Origin: an uncultured Muribaculaceae bacterium
GTDB taxonomy: Bacteria; Bacteroidota; Bacteroidia; Bacteroidales; Muribaculaceae
Length of the DNA: 60,695 nt
Direction of reading: 5' to 3'
Assembly (NCBI GenBank): GCA_910588065.1
Contig: CAJUPZ010000017.1
Location: forward strand, 1-60,695
Under the pieces are notes generated by a model. The model was not told the DNA's origin, ran no database searches, and saw nothing but the letters and a program-made list of their open reading frames with translations. Below are positions 42,395-50,900 of this stretch, piece after piece (positions within the stretch are counted from its first letter, which is position 1; the number at the start of each line of letters is the position of its first letter). The position numbers were made by a program, and so were the translations under genes.

Positions 42395-42784
42395 TCAGTT
42401 GGCAGGTACTTCGCCAAAGCGGTTTGCCTGAGGCTCGCTCGGCTGTGCGCACCAAATGATGAAGAGCACGGCACCTACCAGCGGAATAAAGTTGATGAAC
42501 CACCAACCGCCGGCTTTGCCCATGTCATGCAGACGGCGCCAGCTCACAGCAAGTGTGGGGATAAGGAGGGCGAGGCCTGCCAGTCCGCCAATCCAGCTGA
42601 AGAACGATGCTACATTGCCAAGCACACCGAAAACAGCGTTGACTATGAAGCAGAACAGGATGAACCACCAGAATTCGGCGCGGCTTGCACGGCCGTTGAA
42701 CTCGGCATACTTGTTGAACACTCTCTTTACCGCATCCTGAAAAGTGAGCGGAGCCACAGGGGCATTGTTGTAATTCATATCCAT
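42395..42784 (-). CDS. DUF805 small membrane protein
   Basis: A 129-residue DUF805 protein with about four transmembrane helices. The family patterns FNGRASRAEFWWFILF, LIPTLAVSWRRLHDMGKAGGWWFINFIPLVG and the polar end with IIWCAQPSEPQANRFGE are all present. Function is unknown for the family. The promoter has a -7 box TAAATTTG at 42813-42820. Confidence 0.92.
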   Translation of the reverse strand: MDMNYNNAPVAPLTFQDAVKRVFNKYAEFNGRASRAEFWWFILFCFIVNAVFGVLGNVASFFSWIGGLAGLALLIPTLAVSWRRLHDMGKAGGWWFINFIPLVGAVLFIIWCAQPSEPQANRFGEVPAN

Positions 42785-42812
42785 AATTATTTATTGTGAT
42801 TGATTGGAGATG

Positions 42813-42820
42813 CAAATTTA
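42813..42820 (-). promoter_or_regulatory. -7 box TAAATTTG of the DUF805 gene
   Basis: TAAATTTG on the minus strand, 29 bp before the ATG. Confidence 0.5.
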
Positions 42821-42883
42821 CAACTTTTATCGTATTTCCTAAAAAAAACTTATAAGGTAAGAACTTACATCACCTATTGTGTG

Positions 42884-42914
42884 TTGACATTCTAAATAAC
42901 AATCCTAACATTTG
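42884..42914 (+). promoter_or_regulatory. Probable promoter of the MscS-type channel gene
   Basis: TTG at 42884-42886, 20 bp, AACATTTG at 42907-42914, one mismatch from TAnnTTTG. ATG at 42926. Confidence 0.5.
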
Positions 42915-42925
42915 TCACACATATT

Positions 42926-44281
42926 ATGGCTAACGAAATCATAGCTTCCCATCAGGTGGCCGGTTGGCTGCTCACAAACATCAAACACTGTCTGGACCTT
43001 ATCGGCCTGAACCACGACAAAACCCTCGAAGAGGTGATATATGTTGCCGTGATTGTAGGCGCGGCTCTGCTGATAGGCTGGCTGATAAGGCGCGGCATTC
43101 TGTGGGGAGCACGCAAGTATGTGCAGATGCGGGACAGCCCGGGCGCCAGGCTCTTGCTCAAGCAAAGGGTGCTCACAAAGTGCAGCCATATTATTCCCCC
43201 GCTCGTAATCCTGGCTCTGCTACCGTTCGCATTCGACTCCGACAGCAAGCTGCTGAAGATTTTTGAAAAGTGCCTGTATGTCTACACCGTGGTGGTGACC
43301 GCAATCGGCATCAATGCACTGCTGACATTCATATGGACACGCATCGATGAGCGGGACAACACCAAAAACCTGCCGCTGAAAGGAATCCTTAATATCGCGG
43401 TGGGGCTTGTGTGGGCGATTGTGGTCATCATCGCGATATCCATTCTTGTTGATAAATCGCCGGCCATGCTCCTCACCGGACTCGGCGTGCTGGCATCCGC
43501 ACTGCTGCTGGTGTTCAAGGATACAATACTCGGATTTGTTGCCGGCATACAGCTCAGCGAAAACGATATGCTCCATGTGGGCGACTGGATTGTGGTGCCC
43601 TCTACAATAGCAAACGGTATTGTCGAGGATGTGTCGCTGACTGCCGTAAAGGTGCGCAACTGGGATAACACTATCGTCACCATGCCGCCATATACACTCA
43701 TCTCAACATCTTTCCAGAACTGGCGGGGCATGAGCTCCAGCGGTTGGCGCCAGATTTGCCGCTCGGTAATCTTCGACTCCTATTATATAAAAAGGTGTGA
43801 TGACGAACTGCTGGATAAAATTTCCAAGCTATACCCGCAGATGGCCTCATTTATCGAAGAGTCAAGAAAACGGGGCAAACCGAATTATGATCCGGGACTC
43901 GCCACTGTCAACGGCACTATCGAGACAAACCTCGGCTTGTTCAGGGCATATATGTGCCAGTACCTCCTGAACCACCCGCTTATCGGCACAGACCAGCAGA
44001 TTCTTGTGCGCGTGATGGTGCCTACCGGTGTCGGTATTCCCCTACAGCTCTGGTGCTTCACAACAACCGCATGGACAGCTTACGAAGCTGTGCAGAGTGA
44101 GATTTTTGAACACATCGCCGCAGTATGCTCCGACTTCGACCTACAGCTGTTCAACTATCCCTCAGGCACCGATACCGAAATCATCGAGATGCACAATCCT
44201 GATTCCGACGGTGCACCGGTGGCTCCTGCCATGCCCAAGGCACAGGACGCGCCCAAAGCTCCGCAGGCTCCCACCGCATGA
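42926..44281 (+). CDS. MscS-family mechanosensitive channel (YbdG-like)
   Basis: A 451-residue membrane protein. Five or so transmembrane segments lie in residues 25-205. They are followed by the MscS pore-helix/beta-domain signature (LTGLGVLASALLLVFKDTIL, GIQLSENDMLHVGDWI, VEDVSLTAVKVRNWDNTIV, TMPPYTLIS). A cytosolic domain follows, and the tail is low-complexity and rich in Ala/Pro. The long insert after TSFQNWRGM is typical of the YbdG subgroup. It should release solutes on osmotic downshock. Confidence 0.92.
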   Translation: MANEIIASHQVAGWLLTNIKHCLDLIGLNHDKTLEEVIYVAVIVGAALLIGWLIRRGILWGARKYVQMRDSPGARLLLKQRVLTKCSHIIPPLVILALLPFAFDSDSKLLKIFEKCLYVYTVVVTAIGINALLTFIWTRIDERDNTKNLPLKGILNIAVGLVWAIVVIIAISILVDKSPAMLLTGLGVLASALLLVFKDTILGFVAGIQLSENDMLHVGDWIVVPSTIANGIVEDVSLTAVKVRNWDNTIVTMPPYTLISTSFQNWRGMSSSGWRQICRSVIFDSYYIKRCDDELLDKISKLYPQMASFIEESRKRGKPNYDPGLATVNGTIETNLGLFRAYMCQYLLNHPLIGTDQQILVRVMVPTGVGIPLQLWCFTTTAWTAYEAVQSEIFEHIAAVCSDFDLQLFNYPSGTDTEIIEMHNPDSDGAPVAPAMPKAQDAPKAPQAPTA

Positions 44282-44302
44282 CACTCTTTTGAATAAAAAG
44301 CG

Positions 44303-44310
44303 TATCTTTG
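44303..44310 (+). promoter_or_regulatory. -7 box TATCTTTG 4 bp before the ABC ATPase ATG
   Basis: TATCTTTG at 44303-44310 with the ATG at 44315 predicts a transcript with almost no 5' leader. No good -33 element is visible at 19-21 bp. Confidence 0.5.
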
Positions 44311-44314
44311 CGCC

Positions 44315-45748
44315 ATGAACCCACTGATATTTCTCCGAAGCCCGGAGTTGAACTACATAGGAGTAAAACTGTCAAACCCCTTTCAGGCCACGGTGCCGGA
44401 GGGGGTTACAGTTGTTATTGGACCCAACGCCGCAGGCAAGTCTACCCTTACCCGCATTATCGAGAAGGGATGGAATTTCACTACCAATTCCATATCCTCG
44501 CCTCGCGGCAAGCTCACTGTAAGCAGAATAGAATTCTCAGACATACACACACTCACCGGCTTCAAGGCGCAGTATTATCAGCAGCGCTACGAAGCGTCTA
44601 TGAACGATGAGGTGCCAACCGTTGGCGATATTCTCGGCACTGCGACCGATACACCGCGCTGGAAAGAGCTGTGTACACGTCTGGATATCACCAATCTACT
44701 GAATCATAAAGCCAATTTCCTGTCAAGCGGCGAGTTGCGCAAAGTGCTTGTTGCACGCACCATGTCGGCCCAAATGCCTGACCTGCTGATCCTTGACAAT
44801 CCCTACATAGGACTTGACGCATCCGCTCGCTCCACACTCAACTCCACCCTTGAGCAGATTGCCGCCGAAGGGGTGTCTGTGATGCTCGCTGTCAGCGACC
44901 CCGCTGAGATTCCCGACTTCACCGACACTCTCATCCCTGTAAGCGACATGGCCGTGGGGCAGCCCGTGGGCAGAGACGGCAGCAGCGTCGGTACTCTCCG
45001 AGCCTTTGCACAGTCGCTCTTCAGCTTTGCTATTGACAGCAGCCGCATTCCCGCCCCGCCGACAACATATCCGGCTGATGGAGCCGCAATTGTGGAGCTG
45101 GTTGACTGCACAGTTGCATACGCCGGTGAAACCATACTGCCGAGTGTTAGCTGGACTATAAAACGCGGCGAGCACTGGGCTCTGAGCGGACCCAACGGTT
45201 GCGGAAAATCGACCCTGCTGAGCCTCATCCATGCCGATAATCCGAAGGCTTATTCAAACAGTGTTACTGTTTTCGGCACCCGTCGCGGCTCAGGCGAGAG
45301 CATATGGGATATAAAGAAACGCATAGGCTACATATCTCCGGAGATGCACCTGTACTTCGGTGGAGGATCTTCAACAGTGGTAGAAATCGTTGCCCGCGGA
45401 CTAAACGACACTGTGGGTTGCTACACCCGCCTGCGTCCCGACCAGCTAAGCCGCGCCTCAAAGTGGCTGTCATTGCTCCATATCGAAGATATTGCCGGAC
45501 GCCGATTCAACACCCTGTCAAGCGGCGAACAGCGCATGATACTCCTTGCCCGCACTTTTATAAAAAATCCGGAACTGATGATTCTGGATGAGCCTATGCA
45601 CGGCCTCGACTCCTGCCGCAAAAAAGCGGTGAAAAGCATCATCAATTCACTCGCCGCACGCGACAACACCTCTATTATATATGTGACCCACTGCCCCGAC
45701 GAGTTGCCCGAGTGCATCACCCACACCATGACTCTCCGGCGCCGTTAA
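44315..45748 (+). CDS. ModF-like protein with two ABC ATPase domains
   Basis: A 477-residue soluble protein with two tandem ABC ATPase domains. Domain 1: Walker A GPNAAGKST (near residue 38), signature FLSSGELRKVLVARTM, Walker B LLILDNPYIGLD. Domain 2: Walker A GPNGCGKST (near 290), signature LSSGEQRMILLARTF, Walker B LMILDEPMHGLD. No membrane domain or permease gene is adjacent. The layout resembles ModF (PhrA), a double ATPase linked to molybdate transport in enterobacteria but with no defined mechanism. A molybdenum role here is only by similarity. Confidence 0.85.
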   Translation: MNPLIFLRSPELNYIGVKLSNPFQATVPEGVTVVIGPNAAGKSTLTRIIEKGWNFTTNSISSPRGKLTVSRIEFSDIHTLTGFKAQYYQQRYEASMNDEVPTVGDILGTATDTPRWKELCTRLDITNLLNHKANFLSSGELRKVLVARTMSAQMPDLLILDNPYIGLDASARSTLNSTLEQIAAEGVSVMLAVSDPAEIPDFTDTLIPVSDMAVGQPVGRDGSSVGTLRAFAQSLFSFAIDSSRIPAPPTTYPADGAAIVELVDCTVAYAGETILPSVSWTIKRGEHWALSGPNGCGKSTLLSLIHADNPKAYSNSVTVFGTRRGSGESIWDIKKRIGYISPEMHLYFGGGSSTVVEIVARGLNDTVGCYTRLRPDQLSRASKWLSLLHIEDIAGRRFNTLSSGEQRMILLARTFIKNPELMILDEPMHGLDSCRKKAVKSIINSLAARDNTSIIYVTHCPDELPECITHTMTLRRR

Positions 45749-45761
45749 GACCTCATATCAT

Positions 45762-45784
45762 AAATTTCAGCACCGCTGAAATTT
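45762..45784 (+). terminator. Probable terminator of the ABC ATPase gene
   Basis: AAATTTCAGC (45762-45771) and GCTGAAATTT (45775-45784) are perfect arms around a 3-nt loop; the T-tract is short. Confidence 0.55.
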
Positions 45785-45812
45785 TATGAGATGCGGCCTC
45801 CTCCCCCCTCAC

Positions 45813-45847
45813 AAAAAAAGAGGTTGCGCCGAAATCGGCACAACCTC
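45813..45847 (-). terminator. Intrinsic terminator of the candidate small RNA
   Basis: Stem 45847-45836 with 45831-45820 (one mismatch), 4-nt loop, then seven Ts on the minus strand. Confidence 0.85.
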
Positions 45848-46087
45848 CGTAAGGTCCACATCAAAGGATGCGATGAAACTCCGGATGACAGGATTTGAGT
45901 GCTCGCCGGCCTTTGTAATCCGCCTGGGCAATGATGCCTCCCCTAAGGGATGGGGCCCGCCATCGGTCGACTAAGCTTGTCTCGGCATTTCACTTATAAT
46001 TGATGAGTTTCCCAATCAACTTTGATGTGGTATGCTTTGAAGCTGATATTGTTTTAAGCTTTATGAAGCTCTCGCGCTTCATTTCTA
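45813..46087 (-). ncRNA. Candidate small RNA of about 275 nt, possibly also encoding a 30-residue peptide
   Basis: A self-contained minus-strand unit: a full promoter (46124-46093), predicted start near 46087, and a strong terminator at 45847-45813 (12-bp stem with one mismatch, AAAT-type tetraloop, T7). The RNA opens with a 7-bp hairpin (46082-46063). Further local inverted repeats follow, such as GTTGAT/ATCAAT near 46020-46000. A 30-codon frame (46082-45990) starts only about 5 nt from the predicted RNA end and would give a very basic peptide (begins MKRESFIKLK, ends LIGKLINYK). The other 160 nt have no frame. It does not match tmRNA, RNase P or SRP RNA motifs I know; a 6S-type or regulatory RNA is possible. 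Confidence 0.5.
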
Positions 46088-46092
46088 CAACA

Positions 46093-46124
46093 CAAAGATA
46101 GAACAAGTGGTTCAAATAACCAAA
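46093..46124 (-). promoter_or_regulatory. Promoter of the candidate small RNA (TTTG-N20-TATCTTTG)
   Basis: Minus strand TTTG (46124-46121), 20 bp, TATCTTTG (46100-46093): a full consensus match that has no annotated protein gene downstream. Confidence 0.75.
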
Positions 46125-46205
46125 TTTTCACCCAATCTTTTTTTCAACATTTTTCCGGAGTAACTCATTGGCTCCATCCTATTGCCATCTGTCACACCCA
46201 CACAA

Positions 46206-46223
46206 CACACCCTATCGGGTATA
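46206..46223 (-). promoter_or_regulatory. HipB-type operator 1
   Basis: Reads TATACCC-GATA-GGGTGTG on the minus strand. Centre 46214.5, exactly 41 bp from operator 2. Confidence 0.6.
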
Positions 46224-46246
46224 AAATAGATTATATGGCAAAAAAT

Positions 46247-46264
46247 TATACCCTTAATGGTGTA
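46247..46264 (+). promoter_or_regulatory. HipB-type operator 2
   Basis: Reads TATACCC-TTAA-TGGTGTA on the plus strand. It covers the expected -33 region of the hipB promoter. Confidence 0.65.
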
Positions 46265-46281
46265 ATTTAATTGCATTTCAT

Positions 46282-46289
46282 TATATTTG
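46282..46289 (+). promoter_or_regulatory. -7 box TATATTTG of hipBST
   Basis: TATATTTG lies between operators 2 and 3, 18 bp before the hipB ATG. Confidence 0.6.
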
Positions 46290-46305
46290 CACCCAAAAGG
46301 GTATA
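46288..46305 (-). promoter_or_regulatory. HipB-type operator 3
   Basis: Reads TATACCC-TTTT-GGGTGCA on the minus strand. It overlaps the end of the -7 box and ends 2 bp before the hipB start, so binding should block transcription start. Confidence 0.65.
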
Positions 46306-46307
46306 TT

Positions 46308-46511
46308 ATGACTCTATTAGCTAAATATATAAAGTCCAAGCGTAAAGAATTTGGACTCACACAAGTGGAGCTGTCCCAAAAATCAGGGGTAGGTCTGCGA
46401 TTTGTCCGTGAAATGGAGCAAGGAAAAGAAACGCTGCGTCTTGACAAAGTTAATCAGGTACTCGCCCTGTTCGGCGCAGAAATGGCACCTTCAAAAATCT
46501 CTGAATCATGA
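46308..46511 (+). CDS. hipB: HipB-type antitoxin and transcription repressor
   Basis: A 67-residue Cro/C1-type helix-turn-helix protein, the DNA-binding member of a HipBST toxin-antitoxin module. The HTH is evident in KRKEFGLTQVELSQKSGVGLRFVREMEQGKETLR. Start 46308 is chosen because the longer frame runs through operator 3 and the -7 box. The gene overlaps hipS by 4 bp (ATGA). Three phased operators upstream imply autorepression, with the toxin complex probably acting as co-repressor. Like its partners the gene is AT-rich relative to neighbouring core genes. Confidence 0.9.
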   Translation: MTLLAKYIKSKRKEFGLTQVELSQKSGVGLRFVREMEQGKETLRLDKVNQVLALFGAEMAPSKISES

Positions 46512-46846
46512 AGCAAGCTAAAGTACTTGTTGGCAACTCATTTGCCGGAATACTTACCGAAGATGATATTGGCTACAAATTTCAGTATGATACGGAATAT
46601 CTTTCTTCAGGAAAGGCTGAAGCGGTAAGTCTGACAATCCCATTGTCTGACAAACCGTATAGAAGCAATGTGTTATTCCCTTTCTTTGACGGACTTATTC
46701 CTGAAGGATGGCTGTTGAACATTGCCGAACATAGCTGGAAGATTTCTGCAAAAGACAGATTCTCTCTGTTACTTGCCTGTTGTAACGATTGCATCGGAAA
46801 TATAAGCGTGATGCCATTTGAAAGAAAGGGGAATGAAAATGTGTAA
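46508..46846 (+). CDS. hipS: HipS-like protein (free-standing HipA N-terminal subdomain)
   Basis: A 112-residue protein equivalent to the N-terminal subdomain of HipA (VLVGNSFAGILTEDDIGYKFQYD, SLTIPLSDKPYRS, FPFFDGLIPEGWLLNI). In classical HipBA this region is fused to the kinase; here it is a separate gene between hipB and the kinase. In the studied tripartite HipBST system of E. coli the HipS protein is the direct antitoxin of HipT. It overlaps both neighbours. The function is taken from that family. Confidence 0.9.
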   Translation: MKQAKVLVGNSFAGILTEDDIGYKFQYDTEYLSSGKAEAVSLTIPLSDKPYRSNVLFPFFDGLIPEGWLLNIAEHSWKISAKDRFSLLLACCNDCIGNISVMPFERKGNENV

Positions 46847-47786
46847 GTGTCTTTATTGCTATAAGCCATTACTCAAAGGAGAAGTGGATTATCATAAAAG
46901 TTGTGCTCGAAAGATTTTTGAATCCGCTGTGGTTCCAACACTTCCATATACACGTGACAATATCAAAGATTTGGCGCGCGAGATTGTAACGGCGAGCACT
47001 ACCGTGACAGGAGTTCAGGCAAAGCTGTCTCTTGATATAGCCCGAGGCGGCAAAAATGAACCGCAACGATTTACCATCGTTGGGTTGTGGGGGCGATTCA
47101 TACTGAAGCCTCAGACGGACAGATTTGCCAATCTGCCCGAAAATGAGGACTTGACAATGCATTTAGCACAATCAGCTGGAATAAAAACCGTCCCTCATTC
47201 TCTCATCAGATTTGCTGACGGAGAGCTGTGCTACATAACCCGAAGAGTTGACCGCGCTAAGAAAGGAGACAAAATCGCTATGGAGGATATGTGCCAGTTG
47301 TCGGAGCGATTGACAGAGGACAAATATAAAGGTTCGTATGAACGCATTGCCAAACTTATACGTGAATACTCATCAGCGCCATTGTTGGATATAATAAACT
47401 TTTGGGAAGTGGTTGTTTTCTCATGGTTGACAGGAAACGCCGACATGCACTTGAAGAACTTCTCGCTTTTCAAACCCAAGGATGTATATATGCTTACTCC
47501 AGCGTATGATTTACTATCTACCGCCATAGTAATGCCGGAAGACGATGAGGAATTGGCGCTCACTCTAAACGGCAAAAAGAAAAAAATTAAACGTGAGGAT
47601 TTCGAGAAAGCCATGCGCGACAATGGCATTGATGAGAAATCAATATCCAAACTCTTTAACAAGTTTGAGAAGGTGCTTCCGAAATGGTACTCTATCATTG
47701 AAGAATCTTTTCTGCCGGTCGAGAAGCAGAAAGAATACCGGAAGCTGATTGAGTGTATGGCAGCACGTATTGGATACACAGTATGA
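46839..47786 (+). CDS. hipT: HipT-like serine/threonine kinase toxin
   Basis: A 315-residue HipA-fold kinase lacking the N-terminal subdomain. It opens with a Cys/His cluster (CKCLYC then YHKSC), a possible zinc site. Kinase elements follow: Gly-rich loop TVTGVQAKLS, ATP lysine in FILKPQ, the ENE acidic motif, catalytic loop GNADMHLKN (D202, N207) and metal-binding D224 (YDLLS). At the positions where E. coli HipT has the autophosphorylated serines of its SxS motif, this protein has TVT. Start 46839 is chosen because AAGGGG lies 8 bp upstream; ATG 46833 is possible. E. coli HipT phosphorylates tryptophanyl-tRNA synthetase; the target here is unknown. Confidence 0.88.
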   Translation: MCKCLYCYKPLLKGEVDYHKSCARKIFESAVVPTLPYTRDNIKDLAREIVTASTTVTGVQAKLSLDIARGGKNEPQRFTIVGLWGRFILKPQTDRFANLPENEDLTMHLAQSAGIKTVPHSLIRFADGELCYITRRVDRAKKGDKIAMEDMCQLSERLTEDKYKGSYERIAKLIREYSSAPLLDIINFWEVVVFSWLTGNADMHLKNFSLFKPKDVYMLTPAYDLLSTAIVMPEDDEELALTLNGKKKKIKREDFEKAMRDNGIDEKSISKLFNKFEKVLPKWYSIIEESFLPVEKQKEYRKLIECMAARIGYTV

Positions 47787-47965
47787 AATTATCCGATGAC
47801 TGCTTGCTTTGCAGATCAAAAAGCCCCCCCGTAACCCCGGACGTTTTTGGAGTTTAAGCTAAAAAGTGAGGCAAAAAGTTGCATTCTCGCCCGCTACGGT
47901 ATTATCTTTGTATTCTGAATATCCACAAAGGATTTCTTTTTTTTGCTAACACTATAACGATTATC
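47787..47965. other. Intergenic region with beta-galactosidase promoter
   Basis: Apart from the promoter at 47879-47910 I see no gene or clear hipT terminator here. Confidence 0.5.
47879..47910 (+). promoter_or_regulatory. Promoter of the GH2 gene (TTG-N21-TATCTTTG)
   Basis: TTG at 47879-47881, 21 bp, TATCTTTG at 47903-47910. It excludes the longer reading frame and supports the start at 47966. Confidence 0.7.
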
Positions 47966-50900
47966 ATGAAAAAAACATTGTTGGGCGCAATTGCGCTTGC
48001 TGTCGCCGCCTCGGCTTACTGCGCATCGCCCCAGCTCAAGGGCTTTTACTACGGCAATGCCGCAGCTCCCGGTGGACACGAATGGCAATCGCCTGACTCC
48101 CTGGCCTATAACAAGGAGCAGCCCAGAGCTACATTCTATTATTTCGATGACACAGAGAGCGCGCGTAAAGTGCTGCCCGAAAACTCCAAGTATTGGATGA
48201 GCCTTGACGGCACTTGGAAATTTCACTGGGTGCCCGAGCCTTCCCAACGTCCGCAAGACTTCTTCAAGCCTGACTACAGCACCGCTTCGTGGGAGAATAT
48301 CGAGGTGCCGTCAAACTGGAATATTGTCGGTCTTCAAAAAGACGGCTCGCAGAAATACGGCAAGCCTATCTACGTGAACCAGCCGGTGATTTTCTGGCAT
48401 CAGGTGAAGGTGGACGACTGGCGCGGCGGTGTCATGCGCACTCCGCCGGAAAACTGGACAACATACAATTTCCGCAACGAAGTTGGTTCCTACCGACGCT
48501 CATTCACAGTGCCCGCAGATTGGGCCGGACGCGAAGTGTATATCAGCTTCGACGGTGTTGACTCATTCTTCTATCTGTGGATCAACGGCAAGTATGTGGG
48601 CTTCAGCAAAAACTCTCGCAATGCCGCCCGCTTTGACATAACCAAATATCTCGTCAAAGGAGAAAACACAGTGGCTGTGGAGGTGTACCGCAACAGCGAC
48701 GGTTCTTTCCTTGAGGCTCAGGATATGTTCCGCCTCCCCGGCATTTTCCGCAGCGTCGCACTCTACTCCACTTCGCCGGTGCAGGTGCGCGATCTTGTGG
48801 TGATACCGGACCTGACAGATAATTATACAAACGGGCTGCTCAACATCACCGCATCGCTGAGAAACCTCACCACCAAAGAGGTCAAAGGCTGCAAAATGGT
48901 ATACACCCTCTACGCCAACAAGCTCTACAGCGATGACAACACCCCTGTTGCCGGAGTTGAGGCAACTTCCGCCGCCGTAAATATCACCAAGGGGGGTGAA
49001 ACTGATGTAAAAGCCACACTCCGCCTTGACAACCCCAACAAATGGAGCGCGGAAGCACCCTGGCGATACACCCTTGTCGGTCAGCTCATGGACAAGAAAG
49101 GCAAAGTGCTCGAAACTGTATCGGCATACGTGGGCTTCCGAAAGGTTGAGCTTAAAGACACCCCTGCGAATGAGGATGAATTCGGTATTGCCGGAAGATA
49201 TTTCTACGTCAACGGCAAGCCTGTGAAGCTCAAAGGTGTCAACCGTCACGAAACAAACCCGACCGTAGGCCACGCTGTGAGCCGCGACTGGATGGAGAAG
49301 GAAGTGATGATGATGAAGCGCGCAAACATTAACCACGTGCGCAATTCCCACTATCCCGATGCTCCATACTGGTATTACCTCGCCGACAAATACGGCATTT
49401 ATCTTGAAGATGAGGCTAACCTCGAATCTCATGAATACTACTACGGCAAAGCGTCACTCTCCCATGTGCCCGAATGGCAGGCCGCACATATTGCACGCGA
49501 CATGGAGCTTGTTCACTCCACCGTCAACAGCCCCTCGGTTGTAATATGGTCGCTCGGCAACGAGGCAGGCCCCGGCGACAACTTCATTGCGGCATACAAC
49601 GCAATCAAGGCTTTCGACACAAGCCGCCCGGTGCAGTACGAGCGAAACAACAGCATCGTGGACATAGGCTCAAACCAATACCCCTCCATCGCCTGGACTA
49701 AAGAGGCGGTGAAGGGCAAAATGAATATCAAATACCCCTTCCATATCAGCGAATACGCCCACTCTATGGGCAACGCAGTCGGCAACCTTGTTGATTACTG
49801 GGACGCTATCGAAAGCACTAACTTCTTCATGGGAGGCGCTATCTGGGACTGGATTGACCAGTCGCTGTACAACCACGACCCCGAAACCGGCACCCGCTAT
49901 CTCGCATTCGGTGGCGATTTCGGCGACAATCCCTCTGACGGCCAGTTTGTGATGAACGGCATAGTTTTCGGCGACATGAGCCCCAAACCCCAGTACTTTG
50001 AGGTGAAGAAAGTGTATCAGAATGTCGCTGTCAAGCCCGTAGACATGGCCAAAGGACAGATCGAGATTTTCAACAAAAACTATTTTGAGCCGTTAACCGG
50101 CTACAACATAGCATGGGAACTCCTCGAAAACGGCACTCCGGTGCAAAGCGGCGATGTCCTCATTGGCCCGAAAATGCCGCTCGGCCCCAGAGAATCGCTA
50201 ACCTACACCATTCCCTACAACCTCTCAGCCCTCAAACCCGGAAGCGAATACTACGTCAATATTTACTTCAAGCAGGCGGCCGACACTCCGTGGGCTCCTG
50301 CCGGTTATGTACAGATGGCCGAGCAACTGCCGGTAGCGACTGCAGCCCCCGCCCCCGCTCTCGCAGCCGACGGTAAAATCAAGTCTACAACCACAGACTC
50401 AACCCTCACTGTGAGTGGCGACAACTTCTCTGCAACCTTCAACACCCTCACCGGTGCCCTCTGCGGACTGAATTATGATGGCAAACAGATAATTGCCGAT
50501 GGCAGCAAGCTTGCCCTCGATGCATTCAGAGCTTACCTCAACAACGACGCTTGGGTGTATGGCGGATGGTTTGCCAACGGTCTCTACAACCTCAAGCACA
50601 AGGTGCTGTCATACAAAGAATTCAATGATGCTGACGGACGGAAGATTCTCAGCTTCACAGTTGAGTCGCAAGCTCCTAACGGCGGCAAAATGGTGGGTGG
50701 CAACGGCAATTCCACCGGCACTTATACAATTGACGAAAGCGAGGCAACCCCGTTTGGCCCCGATGATTTCAAGTTTGTAACAAACCAGGTGTGGACAGTA
50801 AATCCCGACGGCTCTATCGAGCTCAACTCTGTCATCACTTCAAACAACCCCTCCGTGATTCTGCCACGCCTCGGCTACTCCGTTCAGATTCCCCGCAACC

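Larger units (their letters stand above)
45749..46307. other. 560-bp intergenic region: terminator, small RNA unit, hipBST operators
   Basis: No protein gene of usual size. From left to right it holds a terminator for the ABC gene (45762-45784), a minus-strand candidate RNA gene with its own terminator and promoter (45813-46124), and three HipB-type operators (46206-46305). Confidence 0.7.

Noticed and set aside
45786..45974. 62-codon plus-strand frame antisense to the candidate small RNA
   Set aside because: Starts inside the terminator hairpin region and has no protein-like features.
46206..46305. CRISPR-like interpretation of the evenly spaced 18-bp repeats
   Set aside because: Only three copies in alternating orientation over a promoter; they fit operators, not a CRISPR array.
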